Position numbers and translations under genes: made by a program. A stretch of 64,000 nucleotides of DNA from Erythrophleum ivorense (lineage: Eukaryota > Streptophyta > Magnoliopsida > Fabales > Fabaceae), in NCBI GenBank assembly GCA_026724425.1, contig JAIUCV010000574.1, positions 310,001-374,000 of the forward strand, written 5' to 3'. Shown here piece after piece: positions 1 to 12,556 of this stretch (its first letter is position 1; every line of letters begins with the position of its first letter). The notes under the pieces were generated by a model, which had not been told where the DNA came from, searched no databases, and saw nothing but the letters and a program-made list of their open reading frames with translations.

Positions 1-245
1 GACTTTTGGTCTAGCCTCACTTTATTTTTGGGACTTTTGGATTAGCCTCACCCTTGGTCTAGGGACTTTTGACTTGGCCTCACTCATCTATGAGACTTTT
101 AGCTTTGTCTCACCCATTCTTATAGATTTTTGACTTGGCCTAGGAACTTTTGACTTGGCTTCACTCATCCATGAGACTTTTGGCTTTGTCTCACCCATTC
201 TTATGGAATTTTAGCTTCACCTCACCCATCACAAGGGACTTTTGG
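1..245 (-). repeat. About 30-bp tandem array of copy B
   Basis: On the plus strand the repeated phrase reads ACTTTTGRNTTNGCCTCACCCAT. Its reverse complement GGTGAGGC..CCAAAAGTC is the array unit seen in copies C, D, E and H. Eight or so units are visible, making this the longest array in the window, and it continues for one more partial unit after copy A (3889-3905). Spacing is 27-32 bases with point changes and small indels. Confidence 0.8.
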
Positions 246-2159
246 TGTAACATCCGATTCTTAGAAAATGAAAGAGAATGTAAGAAATGTAATGCATTGT
301 TTCTCTGTAAACAAACGAAATTCACCGAATACAAAAGGAAGTCTCCCGAAATGAGATAGTTAAGGTCCTAAAAATTTTGGGAAGCATTTTAGACTCCTAA
401 AAATGAAAATCCCAAGTTTAGACGGAAAGAAAAACAGAGCTAGAATGAAGAAACAATTTCTTACGAAAAGCTTACAAAACGTAATGGTATTTTCATAATT
501 TTGAGAAAATTTTGGAATTCATATAAGAGGCCTTTTTAAATGAATTTTTTGAGTTCTCTGGGGTTCTCAGAGGCCTTGAAAATCATAGAAAGCCCTAGGA
601 CTATTAAAACCCCTTCGATGGACATTTTTCAACGTCAGTGTACCTAAACTTTGACGGATTCATTCGGAAAGGCTTTAGCTTTGATTTGAGTGATTCCAAA
701 GGCATTTTACTAAATTGAAAACCTAAATTTCATAATAGAGAAGACGATTCTAAAAAAGGAGCTAAAACGAAGGAGAAACAAACATACCAAGAACGAAGGG
801 TAAAATGAAAATTTTTGAAAAGTGTAACTTCCTCCCACCTATATATATGATGCGCCCTTCTTCTCCCTTCATTTTGCATGACCAAGTTTTGCCCAAAACT
901 AGAGGAAAACCCTAGGGAGAGTGGTGCACAAGAGGAAGGCAAAGAGGAGGAGAAATCAAAGGTTAAGGTATGAAAATTTAGTAGTTTTTCATGCTCTTTC
1001 TCTTCCAAACCTCTTCTCCTTTATTTCCTATGATTATAATGAAGTATATGGATCTATTTTAAAGGAGAAGTTGAGGGAAAAATTCGGATTTGAAGAGAGA
1101 AGCTCAAAGAACACAAGATTCAAGTGAGAAAAAGTAAGAAAACAAAGTAAATCTTGCATCCTAGGGTAGCTACTCCTCCTTCCTTCTTCTCTATATTTCA
1201 CCCCATATATGTAGATGCTAGAGGGCTAGAATTTTGAGGGGAACCAAGGGTGAATTCCATGAATTTAAGGGAGGAGAGTAAGAATATACAAAAAAATTCA
1301 AGAAAAGGCCATGGAATTTCAAGGTGCAAAACCTAGGGTTTCAAGTGCACTTTGTAAAATCTGATTTTGTATGATGATTCCTAAGCCTAAAAAAGATTTT
1401 AAATGAGCTCCCAAGATCCTTAAGAGGCTCCCCATATGCATCCTCCCTTGAGAAAACAAGGCAAACTCCAAAAAGCCCAATTTCTTCCATAGCCTCGGCC
1501 TAAAGGGGTTTGTGTAGCTAGGGAGAGTTTTAAATTTTTTTAAACCCATTTTTGAGTCATATATGATGAATGAATATGAAGGGAAGCCTTAGGAGAAATT
1601 TAGAAACCATAGAAAGTGAGTTAGTGCTTTATGTTCCATAATGAGAACTAAAGAAGCAACATGTAGTTAGACTCTTGATTTTAATTGTGTGATGACTCCA
1701 AGAGGCTTAAAAGGAGTTAAGAATCATATTTGATAGAAAAGAATAGAGCCTAAAATTTAATTGAGGGGTGTTGCTTCATTAGGTACAATTATGGAACCAT
1801 AATGAGGTTATAAGCTAACCTAGTGTCTAAGCAAATTGTATGGCTTTAGAATTGAGTTCATGAACTTAATTGGCTTTCATAAATTGTGTTTAAGCCAAGA
1901 GAAAACTTTCTCACACTTTTTTGTGTGTGTGGCCGAAAAGGGGAGCTTGGATTCAAAGGAAAAAGTGTATAATTGTGTATAAGGTAGCTCTCTCCACCTT
2001 CTCTCATGCATGGATGTGTGCTTAGTTTGTCTTGAATGTATATATGTGTATTTTTAAGCCATGAAAAATGTTCTAGCATGACTTTAATTCCATGGTGCCA
2101 TGATGTTACAATATGCTCTTATATGATGTTTTTGATGTGTGCTTGGGTTTGCTTGAGTG

Positions 2160-2345
2160 TAGTGAGGCCAAGAACCCTTAGCCATGGTGAGAATGAGCTA
2201 AGAACCCTTGAGATTAGTTAAGACAAAGTAAAGAGTCTCCTAAAAGCAAGGTGGGCTCCCAAGAGTATGGTTGAGTCCAAGAATCTCTTAAAGAATAGGT
2301 GAGGCAAGTCCAATATCCAAAAGAAATTGGATGAGGCCAATCCAC
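2160..2345 (+). repeat. Decayed 30-bp array in copy A
   Basis: Units such as GGTGAGGCAAGTCCAA and GTGAGGCCAAGAACCCTT are recognisable but strongly diverged from those of copies E and H. They lie in the same place relative to the hairpin, about 150 bases upstream. Confidence 0.5.
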
Positions 2346-2493
2346 TTGCTTGGCAAGCCTTTGTATGCTATGTATGACATTCTTAAATGATGAAAATGCT
2401 TCTTGAACGTTTGTACATGTCAATATGACCATACATGCATTTATGAAACTTGTTTGCATCCATTATGTATGATTGAATGGGAGATGAGCTATT

Positions 2494-2510
2494 GGGATTC
2501 TTTGAATCTC
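2494..2510 (+). other. Conserved LTR hairpin, copy A
   Basis: GGGATTC-TTT-GAATCTC forms a stem of seven pairs, one of them a G:T pair if transcribed, with a 3-base loop. It is followed by ATTCCC and then AGGTGGAC. The same hairpin recurs in C, D, E and H. Its role is unknown. Confidence 0.6.
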
Positions 2511-5500
2511 ATTCCCTCCTCTCCAATGATCTAACATGCTAGGTGGACTAAGTGGACAAGGTAATGGAAGCCAACCACCTTGAAGAGAAGAGATTGACAC
2601 CAATATGTATGGTTTTTGCTCTTTGAAACCATAATGATTCCTAAGGATGTAAATTATTATTGTAAATAGTCTATGGCCTTTGGAACATATGTAATTATGA
2701 TAATATGTTATATTTAAATGGGAGAATGTATTATGTGACCACTAGTATGTAAATTGAGTATATATGGACAATGTGGCTTCATAAATGGCATTGTGGATTT
2801 ATACATGTGTGGATGAAATGGCCAAAATGAGATGCATGGAGTTTGAGACAATTTGGACAGTCTACACAAGTCCTAATTATGCTTTTAGATTTGCCCAAGA
2901 GGTGCCAAACCCTAAGGAAAACCATTTGGATATTTTGATATTCCATATGGAGCTAAAATTTGTCATAATGGAACCCTATATCACTTTTTATCTAAATGAG
3001 CTCTTCTTGATTTGAGATTTGGTATGCAATTAGATTTTGTTGAGAGCTTTTTGGGAAGGTAAAAAACAGATTTTTTGGAGTTCTAGAGAATATTTGATGA
3101 ATTTTTAAAGTTACTGGTCCAAAAATGAAATCTGTCACATAGGGCTCAAATGATGTCCAATTGCCACAAAATTTTATACAAAGAAACTAGACATTCACAG
3201 TGATTTATGCCAACTAGAAGCACCTGATTTGGATGTCTAGAGAGGGAGATATAAATTTTTAAAGATTCTATCTAGTATCAGGAACTCTAGCCGACCTCTG
3301 TTATTGTTTGATTAGATTTTCTAGTGTGGGCATGCCTAAACCAGTATGGAGTTATTTTTCTCCTCTAACTAACATCCACAACTTTCTATATTGGTGTCAT
3401 TTTCATGGATTGGATGTTTTTGAAATTAATTGGATATTTTTGAAGTTTGCTGCAGAATTCTGTGACAGCACCAGTGGACAGCCTAACCTATTGACCATTT
3501 CGCGTGTCAAAAGTCCACAGCTTTTTAGAATGACCAAGAGTGCATGATTTTAATTTTTTTTTAGAATTAGTTATGATTTTTCAAAGTTTGGTAAAAAAAG
3601 AGCCAAATCTGGCTAAAAATGAATATGAATATTTTATGCTTTCCTTCAAGTTTCTTGAGATATGGACCACTTTTGATGATGTAAATGAGTTGTATTCATG
3701 TAATTAAATATAATAATGTATTGTATGAGCTCACATGGTCCACGTGATACCGAATGAAATTTTTATACATGATGCAATACTAAATAATGTATTATTTTCA
3801 TGGATTTTCTTATTTCTTTCATGGAATCTATGTTGTCAATCATAAGAATGTTATGAAATGAGCTAGAAATATATGGTATTACATTTAGCACAACCTCACC
3901 CATAGAGCACAATGTCACAATCAAATGCCAATCAAGAAATATAATGGTACCATAGGAGTTAAATAATAGCATATGACATTTCTTAATATTCAAGCACACA
4001 TACATGCATCAAGTGACATTCACACAGCCATATTGCATACAAGAAAAGGATAGAGAGCTACCTTGGCAATCAAACATAATTTTTTCTTTTGCTATTCCTT
4101 CCCTTTTTTGGCTATGCACCCACAACTAGATGGAGCTTGCTTTCTTTGGCCTAGACACAACAAATAGCATCCAATCATACTCTTGAAACAAGCCATGGCA
4201 TCACATACACATTAAAGAAGCACTTTAATATATGGTTCCATTTTTGTTCCATAAAAGGCCTAATGAAGCATCTACTATAATTCAAGTTCTTAGTTCGATT
4301 ACTTCTCATATATAAGCCTCTTGGTTCCATTTAAACTCCTTGAAGTCATCACAAACTCATTTCCAAGAGTCTAGAAACAAATTGCTTCTTAAGGTTACAT
4401 TATGAAACCTATTTCCCTATCTCCCAATCTATGACTTCTAAATTTTTTCCAAAAGTTCCTCCCATCTTCTTCCATTACATAAAGTCTCAAACGAAACTTA
4501 GAACAAATTAAAACAATCCCTACCCCTCTCTTCTGTCCTAGGCCAAAACTATGCAAGGGAGATGAGCCCATGGAGTTTCTAATTTTTCCTTGAAGGGAGA
4601 GTTTCTAAAGTCATGAATCCCTAGCTTCCTATTCTTGAATTTTACTTGCTTAACTTCCAATTTCTTTGTATTTCCTAGCTCCCCATGGTCTAAAACCTAG
4701 GATTCTCACTTGTTTTTAGATAGAAACCCTTCCTCTTGACTATTCTATTCTTGGCTGAGACCACCATAGAAGAGCAAGAGAAGAAGAAAGCAACAAAGGA
4801 AGAAAATCACCCTAATTCTAAGCTTATCTCAAGAGCTCTTTTCTTTGCTTTAGTCTTCTCCTTGAGTTCTTACACTTCCTCCTCTAAACAAAGGCCAAAA
4901 TAGAACCAAACCATCTATTAAAACCATAGAAAGATAGAGGGATAGAGCAAGGAAAGGAGAACAAGTCATGTGAAGGAGAATCCATGAAAATCCTTAAAAT
5001 TACATACCTCTTCCTTGATTTCTTTCTTCTCCCTTCCTCCTCCTTTGTGCGCCCTTCTTAGATGAGCTCTCCCTTGTTCTTAGGTAGATGGAATGTTGGT
5101 TAGAATGAGAGAGGAGTGGGACGCCTAAATAAAAGAAGAATGGAGAAGAAATTATTTCAAAAAAATGACATTTATGTCTTGTGTGTGTGACATTTTCGTT
5201 TTAGCTCCATTTTAACTCCTTTTTTAGAATCATTTTTTCCATCACAAAATTTAGGTATTCAATTTTATAAAATAGTTTTGGAAGCACTCAATTTGGATTA
5301 AAAACCTTTCTGAATGAACTGGTCAAAGTTTGAGTCAACTAACATTTAAAAACGTACACTGGATGAGTTTTAACTGTCCCGAGGGTTCCCATGGGTTTCA
5401 AGGCTTCTGAGAACCCTAGAAAGCTCAAATTTTTTGTTTAAAAAACCCTCCTATGAATTTTTCCAAAAAGTGCCTATATTTACGAAAATGCCACTATGTT

Positions 5501-5679
5501 TTTGACAAATTTTTTGAACCACTCTGTTCTGGTTTTTGGGCAACTCAAAACTCAAAACCTCATTTTTCATTATTTAAAATTTTATTCAAATTTTATTTAG
5601 CCTTGAATCATTCATCTCAGGGGACCCGCTTTTATAATTGACTCAATTCTGACATTTAATGGAAAACTGGACGTTTACA

Positions 5680-6150
5680 ACTTGTGCAGGGTTGATTGAA
5701 CCTCTCCTAATACTCATAGAAGGTCTCTCTATTATATTGCTGAATGCTACAAATCTCCTTTCTAATTGTCATGACTCTAGGAGTTGGGAAAATTTTTTCA
5801 AGAAATAGATTCTTTAGTTGGTCCCAAGTTGTAATTGACCTCAATAGGAGATAATATAGCTAATCCTTTGCTTTGTCTGTTAGCAAAAATGGAAAAGCTC
5901 TTAGTTTGATTTGCTCTTTAATCACTCTTTGAGGCTTCATTCTAGAGCAGACAATGTGGAATTCTTTTAGGTGCTTGTGAGGGTCTTTACCTGCAAGCCC
6001 ATGAAAGGTAGGTAATAAAAGAATAAAACTAGACTTGAGTTCAAAATTTACCTTCATATTTGGAAATTCCATGCACAAGGGCTACTGGTTCACATCTGGA
6101 TTAGCCATCCTTCTTAAAGTTAGTTCAGTTTTAGCCATCTTTTTTGATTC
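5680..6150 (-). pseudogene. gag: Ty3/gypsy gag relic (Athila/Tat-like)
   Basis: The minus-strand translation gives a typical plant gypsy Gag: a PDVNQ..PLCMEFP segment, then FELKSSFILLLPTFHGLAG, DPHKHLKEFH and IKLRAFPF, then a second frame segment with RKEICSIQQYN and ERFNQPC. Gag forms the particle that packages the element's RNA. The frame is broken by stops where the family has tryptophan (before LYYL and before ERFNQ) and by a stop after DVNQ, all explainable as single C-to-T or G-to-A changes. The coding sequence is cut at 5680 by insertion of copy B, so the remaining gag and all of pol lie beyond the left edge or are lost. It sits about 200 bases downstream of the primer site at 6339-6356. 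Assignment to gypsy Gag is strong; the lineage name is less certain. Confidence 0.85.
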
Positions 6151-6338
6151 CCTAAAAAATTCAGACAAATCAAAAACTAAATCATTATTAGAAACAGAAG
6201 TAGAAGCTGCCTTGTACTGCTTTGTCTCGTTTCTTAACCTTCAAGCTATCTTTTCTATCTCAAAATCAAATATTAATTTACCTGTGCGAGAAGACCAAGG
6301 CATAAAATAAAATAAAAAATTAGAAACAATGACACCAA

Positions 6339-6356
6339 TCTCTAGTAATGGTGCCA
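6339..6356 (-). promoter_or_regulatory. Decayed primer binding site (tRNA-Asp type)
   Basis: The minus strand reads TGGCACCATTACTAGAGA. The form known from Athila/Tat elements, complementary to the tRNA-Asp 3' end, is TGGCGCCGTTGCCGGGGA. Six positions differ, and every one is a transition. It lies five bases inside the end of the LTR at 6362, exactly where minus-strand DNA synthesis should be primed. It is no longer likely to work. Confidence 0.75.
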
Positions 6357-6361
6357 AATTT

Positions 6362-7543
6362 TGATGGGTGTCAAAACTACCAAAAATAATTTCCTACTGT
6401 TAAAATCATTTTTATTGTAGATAGAGTGAGTAGAGTCATATTCTACAAGGACTGGCTAAATTATTTAACCCAAAATTAAGATATAGAAGAAAGAAAATAA
6501 GGGATATTTTTCTTTTTCAATAATAAATAAATTCAAAAAATATTTTTAAAAAGAATTCAATGTAAATAACTCCCAATTAGGATTTATTTCATATCTAATT
6601 CAATCAATTCGATCATCGAATACTCTAAAAAATATATAAATAATTTTTCTTTTAGAATAGATTGGTTATGAATATCAATTACTTTTGATGTTTTACTCTT
6701 CCTTAAGGGTGTTTAAAGGGAACGAGTTTTTTCAATTAAACCTTATTTATTAATTAATCCCAAATGAACTCTCAAAATTTAAATCATGAACAACCTTAAG
6801 AACAAGAAAAGTCACCAATTATCATTTAACAATATATATGCTCACATGTTTAAAATGAAAGAATATTTTCATTAATACACAAAGATAATTTTAGTTTATC
6901 AGAGATATTGAATTGCTATTCTACTGAATCTAATAAATAAATACGGATTCATAAATTCAAATAGCAGTAATTATTCAGTTAAAATAAAGTACCAATTCAA
7001 ATGAACTAAATAATAATGTCATAAAAATAGAAAATATTTTAATACTTAAGAAGAGAAAAACAAATAAATCAAGACTCTCACAAATTGTTCACTAAGGCAA
7101 ACCCTCAATAACCCTAACTAGAAAATTAAAAAATTAGCCACTCAATGGCTTTAAAGAAATCAAGAAAAATTATGTAGAAATTTGTAAAGAGGTAGAAAGA
7201 AAAAGAAAATGAGGAGAATATTTGAGAAGAGAGGAACAAGAATAGATCTTGAGTTGGAGTTATTCTTTGTTCACCCTCAACTACTATTTTTATAAGCCTT
7301 CTTTGCCACCACATCTCCTTATCTTTCTTTTTGCACAAAATTTAAAAAGGGAATATGAATAAGTGCACAAATATTAAAAAGGGAATATGGATAAGCTATG
7401 TAATAGAATTCATTTTATTTTCTCTAACTAACTATGGAAAGAAATATATATCGAATCAGCTTATTATCCATATAATATCTAAAATTTATATTACTTAAAA
7501 TCTCAAAATTATATCTATTTAAGTGTGTAAAATATACTCATCA
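6362..7543 (-). mobile_element. 5' LTR of the gag-bearing gypsy element
   Basis: On the plus strand this block begins TGATGGGT and ends ACTCATCA, an 8-base inverted pair with TG..CA tips, giving an LTR of about 1.18 kb. The primer site and gag follow in the expected order on the minus strand. The flank on the far side is ACCAT (7544-7548); the matching duplication would lie left of the window. The LTR is very AT-rich, with no open frame worth naming. The outer boundary at 7543 is inferred from the inverted tips only. Confidence 0.65.
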
Positions 7544-10465
7544 ACCATGTTTATAATAGTCTTTAGAGGTTTTAGTCATTTAAAACTTACTTGAAAAAGG
7601 TTTGGTTAGTTTTTGTAAGGTTTGAAGTGGTTTAGGTTATAGTTGAAATGCCAAAAGCTGAAATGGGAAATCTAAAAAATGTGTACATTTAAGGGATTAA
7701 ATGGGTTAGTTTTGGTGTGAGCTTTAGCATGTTAATAAACTTCATATAGATGTCCTTACATGATAAGTTTGGTGAACTTTGGAGTAGGATAGGAACCCCA
7801 AATAACTAGACAAATTTAGGATAAATTTTTAGGAGTTTAGTGTTATTTTTATAGCCCATATGGCCTACAGGTGCTGCTCTACATAGTCATGTGGGAGCTT
7901 GCCTATAGGATGAGTGGCTAGTAGTGCACACGACTTACTTATGTTGTCCACACAACCTCTCTAGAGCTAGACAAGGCCATGTGCGGACCCTTAGGGTAAC
8001 GGGTGTGTGTTTTATGCTCTTTTTCCTAAGTTTTCTCCCTTTAGCCCATAGAATAAGTTTTAGTTAAGGTAAATTAAATTTTTACGTTTCCTTTAGGTGT
8101 CTTTGGCTAAGCTAAAGTACTGATATTAGTTATGAATGGGGTACTTGTGGGCTATGGCTTGTAGTTAAGTATCTTTTAGGTATGATAACTTGACAAGTTT
8201 AAAGGTTTTAACTGGGTCAAATATTTAGTGTTTTTAATAACTATGCTTCCAGAAAGGTTTAGCTCTATCTTATTAAGTAAACCTCCTAACTTATTTTGCT
8301 TAAGGTATAACACTAACTACTCCCTAGCCTCCTCTATCTAAACATATCACGTTTAATCATCAATACTCACAATCACATGCAAGTCTTCCATGTGCATGAA
8401 TCACCCATGATTTTTTGCTTTTTGTAACTTTAGCTCCATTATCTAGCCCACTACCTCTATGCACTGAACATGCATGCACTAATCCACATTCTCAAACGTG
8501 CCCACTATGAACTCTAAGCCCTATTATAAATAAACCCCATAATCATCAATTAGATACTTACACACTTTCAATATTCTTGAGATTCCCAATTGCTCTACAA
8601 CCTTAAACACTATTTCCCATATTTCTTAGAAACCTTCAAGCTCAGTAAGAACAAAACTCAATTTACTAAGAACTTTGATTTTGGCCTATGGGTTTGAAGG
8701 AACTTTCATAGAGTAAGTTAAGTCATAATTAGGCTTTTTTGTTTGATTTACCTAAAGTGCTTCACTTTATCCTTACTAAAACATCCTAGTGACCATTAAA
8801 AAACCTTTTTACCTCCTAAGTTCAAACCCACATTCTTATTTGTCACAAGTTAAAGTTCTTAACTACAATTCATGTCATTCATCTATCTTTATTTTTAATG
8901 ATATTTAAATGTTTTACTTCTTAGAACCTCATAATGTGTTAGATTATCTTGATAAAGTAAAGGCATTGAATTTTATATATTATTTTCATTAGATATTTAG
9001 AAGAGCATCATTAAAGCAAAATTTGACATTTTTTTTACATCTCATTCCAATAAGACTAAAAGAATTCAAAACAAAAAGTACAAAGAGGTATAGACAGAAT
9101 ATAATTTGAGGTTCATAATCTCCTTTGGTGCTGGAAATATCTCTTCTTTTATTGTTGGATTACTAGGCCATCTATGATCAATTAACCCAAATCTGTAAAC
9201 CCAAAAATTGTAATCATAATTCAAATAGTAATTGTGATCTACCACAGGGAGAAATTTTTTAGAAGATTTGCTGTTGCAAGTAAATACTATTTTAGGTCAT
9301 CTCTATAAATTTTCTATCATTTATATTCATATCTTGTTGCATCTATGGGAGATTAGCTCTTATTATTGTTTGTTGATATTATGCTCTTTCTTGCATTTCT
9401 TGGATTATGTACTTTCTTTTGGTTTTCTTACTTTATACTCAAGGTTTGCTAAAATCTTATGTCATTTGTTTGTGCAATTGTTTATGGAAATTTTTTATTG
9501 CATTTTTCTATATTTGGGATGTAGTTTCTTGTATTCTTGTAAGTCATATTAACTAAGATATTTCTTTTTGATGTTTTCTTCCATAGAAGTTGTTTAATTC
9601 TGGTTGGGATTGTATTCCAATGAAGTTTCTATTTAGTAAATAATGCATTTTTTAATATTGTAGTTTGGTAATTGCTAAAGATTACAATAAGAGGAGGGTA
9701 AATAGGTGATTGTGCAAAAAATGATATTTTGAATAATGTAAATCCAATTTACAACAAAATAGTTTTGTTTGAACCTTTAAGGTAACACCTTACAATATGG
9801 AAGCTTGACGATGAGTTGAGAACAATTAGACTAATGAAAGTATTAAACAAAAGAAATCATGACAGCAAGGATGTTACACTTTCAAATTTAATTAGTTCAT
9901 TGAACATAATAACCATAACACATAATTAGTTGATTGCAAATGAGCAAAGTTAGTTAACTATAAATGGCTACTAATAGAAATTCATATACTAAATAGAAAA
10001 TATATAATGGAGAGCAATGGAATGAATTAAAGATAAAATGAAAGAGAAAACAACACCAATAATTACCTACATCTAGTTCTCTTACTTTACAAGGGCTTTT
10101 TTCTCTTTAATTAGCTAGCTTGTTTTACACCCACTTACATGTAATGGTTACAATAAGGTTTTCATTAGTCACTTACAATGTTAAGGTTGTCCCTGATCAC
10201 TTAAGATGGATTACTAGTTAGCTTTTGTCCACTCACCAATAACAATTATAGCTAAAGATTTTCTCTTTAGCTGATTCACAACTAGCTCTACCTAAACTTC
10301 TCAAGCTTATAGACTATTACAATGTGTATGAAAGAATTGGTAAACATTCTGAACAAAAGGGAATAAAATGTAGCTCAATATATTCACTCTCTAAGTGATA
10401 TAAACCTAGATACTAAGATCTTTTTGGATGTTTGGTTATGATAATAGTACTATATCAATTTCAAA
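7544..10465. other. Unassigned AT-rich region
   Basis: No protein-coding gene is recognised. A moderately GC-richer patch lies at 7860-8010. A plant-like TATA box lies at 8525-8532. The part from about 9690 (AAGAGGAGGGTAAATAGGTG) to 10465 looks like dispersed repeat sequence. The open frame at 9268-9552 codes only for a hydrophobic, low-complexity peptide with no family resemblance and is probably chance. Confidence 0.5.
8525..8532 (+). promoter_or_regulatory. Possible core promoter (TATA box)
   Basis: TATAAATA is followed about 30 bases later by an A/C-rich stretch of the kind seen at plant transcription starts. Upstream is ACATGCATGCAC, an RY-like element. No open frame follows, so this may be an LTR promoter or the orphaned 5' end of a lost gene. 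Confidence 0.3.
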
Positions 10466-12234
10466 TGTAACACCCGATTTGCTGCTAGAAATGTGAGAAT
10501 TACAAAGGAAGTCCCCTAAATCATAGGGATAACAATCAAATGAAATTAGAGTAATAATCTAGACTCCTAAAAAACCCAAGCCAGATGAGCTAGAAAATTT
10601 TTTGAAAGAATGTTGCGATATTTTTATAATTTTTGAAAATTTTGGAAAACTCATAGGAGGGCTCTTTAAATAGAAAATTTGAGCTTTTTGGGATTCTCAA
10701 AGGCCTTGAAAACTAGAGGAACCCCTAGAACAGTTAAAACCCCTTTAGTAAGCAATTTCAATTATTAGTATATCGAAACTTTAACCGAATAGTTCAAAAT
10801 GGTTTTAAATCCAATTTGAATGAAACCAAAGGCAATTTATAAGTTAGAGGATCCAAATATTATAATGGAAAAGATAGATTTTGAAAAGGAGTTGAAATGA
10901 GGCCAAATGAAGAAACTATAGTTTAAGGACTAAATTGAAAAGTGAAAAAGTAACATAACTTTACTTGTTGGGGTCTTATAACATGTTTAGCTTCAACAAA
11001 TTCCTCCCCATTGAAGGGCTCCATGAAACACACAAGAAGAAGGAAGAGCAACCAAGTGAAAGAGTAAGATTTTTAAGGTCTTTCATGCTCTTTGCTTCCC
11101 TAAACTTATTCCCCTTTTTCTCCTCTCTCTTTTTATGGTTTGATTGTTTATTTTGGTGATGGTTTGTGGTTGAGGTAGTGGAGGGAGGAGAAGATTTGAG
11201 AGAACTCATGAGAACATGAAATAAAGCTCTTGAAAAGCTAGCAAATGAGGTAAGAAGCCATGGACTTCTCTTGCTTTATCTTGTTTTCTACTCTTAGTCA
11301 TGTTTAGGTCAAACATAGCCTACTTAAAGAAAGATGAATTCTGACCTTAGCAAGAGAGAAATAAGTGTTTGAGAGTGTGGGGATTAAGAATAGTCTATTG
11401 GAATCAAATAGGAAGTAATGAAATTCAAGATTGAGAATCTTGGGATTTTAAGGCAAATGCTTAAATCTGATTTTTTCTAAAGATATTCTAACTTATCTAA
11501 GAGCTTGTATGAGTCCATTAGACCTTTAGGAAGATTTTTGAGAGCCATTCCCCCAAGGAAAAAGCAAGCAACTCCATGGGCTCCTTTTATATACATATTT
11601 GGGCCCTAAGGGAGTTGGAACACCTAATGAGAATATTTTTTCATTCTAAGGTTATAAGAGGCTTAGATATGACTTATAAATACTAGAAGAACCAATGGAT
11701 TGAATTTACAAGGCTTGGTTTGAGAGTTGAGGTTTTATGTCCCAATTTAGGCATAATGAGGCAACCTAGACTTTGGCTTCCTAGAATGAGTTTGAGAGAG
11801 CTTCAAAGAGTTTATATGGAGCCATATGGTCTAGAAAGAATTAGAATTGAGAGCCAAGAGCATGATTTCAAGTGGTTGCTTCATTGTGTCATATATGGAC
11901 CATAATAGTGATTTAAGTCAAGTGAACTAGCTTAGAGTTTTATGAAGCTAGAATTAGTTCCAAGGATTGATTTGAATCTCATTTGATGTGTCTAGCTCAA
12001 GAGAATCAAGATCTCCCTAATTGTGTGTGTTTGGCCAAGAAGAGCAAGTAAAGTGCAAAGGGGAAAGCTTGTGTTTCCTAATTTAAGGTAGCTCTCTAAC
12101 ATTTCTCACATGCATTTCTTGATTTGTTGTTTGTCTTAGATTGCTTATATGTGTATTCAAACTATGAGATTTATTTATAGCTATTGATTTAGTGTCTTGG
12201 TACCATGATGTGATTTGTGAACTTGTTTTGATGT

Positions 12235-12400
12235 GAAAAGTCTCTTGAGATGGGTGTGGAGGAGCCAATCTCTAAGAGTAGGTGAGATAAGGCCAAAAGT
12301 CTTAAGAAAAAGTAAGGCCAAGTCAAAAGTCTCTAGAAATGGGTAAGGCAAATCCAAAAGTCCTAAGAATTTGGGTGAGGTTGAACCAACAACCTTTAGA
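12235..12400 (+). repeat. 30-bp array in copy C
   Basis: About five to six units resemble GGTGAGATAAGGCCAAAAGT, spaced about 30 bases apart and moderately diverged. The last unit ends about 140 bases before the hairpin, the same spacing as in the sister copies. Confidence 0.65.
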
Positions 12401-12539
12401 GCCTATGTTTGAATTGTATGAACTTGTATGACATGAAAAAATGGCTATATATGTTTTCTAGAAGGTTTTATGGCATGCTTGCATTCCTTGACTTGAAAAT
12501 GAATTATATATATATGTTTGAAAGGACAAACAAGTTATT

Positions 12540-12556
12540 GGGATTCTTTGAATCTC
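12540..12556 (+). other. Conserved LTR hairpin, copy C
   Basis: GGGATTC-TTT-GAATCTC is followed by ACTCTTTC and, about 30 bases on, by TAGGTAAAGCTCAAGGA, which aligns with TAGGTGGAGTTCAAG of copy H. Confidence 0.6.

Larger units (their letters stand above)
246..3883 (+). mobile_element. Family-1 long LTR, copy A, nested in B
   Basis: The element opens TGTAACATCCGATTC and closes ATATGGTATTACA. It is flanked by TTTGG (241-245) and TTTAG (3884-3888), a 4/5 match for a 5-bp target duplication. Its length is about 3.6 kb. From 5' to 3' it shows the conserved 5' block (about 500-800), a purine-rich leader-like stretch (about 900-1140), a much decayed 30-bp array (about 2160-2345), the hairpin at 2494-2510, and the AT-rich 3' third with repeated phrases such as ATTAGTTATGATTTTTCAAAGTT. 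No primer site, polypurine tract or pol is seen, so it behaves as a solo LTR. It is younger than B, since it sits in B's array. Confidence 0.75.
1..5679 (-). mobile_element. Family-1 long LTR, copy B (3' end outside window, interrupted by A)
   Basis: Read on the minus strand, this LTR begins at 5679 (reads TGTAAACGTCC) and runs leftwards past base 1. Its first kilobase matches the start of copy H at 39963 almost block for block, including the shared phrases GAGTT(G)CCC..GGTTCTCAGA and AAGGAGCTAAAACGAA. Copy A (246-3883) splits it. Removing A and one copy of its target duplication restores a continuous repeat unit across 245/3889, which supports both boundaries. B itself lies inside the gag of an older gypsy element: reading frame on the far side resumes at 5680 (flanking ACTTG). 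Its second end and target duplication are off the left edge, so it could be a solo LTR or part of a longer element. Confidence 0.75.

Noticed and set aside
1..245. Possible CRISPR-like array of about 30-bp repeats.
   Set aside because: The units are contiguous and diverged with no unique spacers of constant length, the same array recurs inside LTRs across the window, and the sequence is plant nuclear.
3308..3547. A 79-codon frame in the 3' third of copy A.
   Set aside because: Sister LTRs C, E and H do not keep this frame open, so it is not under coding constraint.
9268..9552. A 94-codon frame rich in Leu, Phe and Cys, like a small membrane protein.
   Set aside because: The composition follows from T-rich DNA; there is no conserved motif, and the start context and surroundings give no support.
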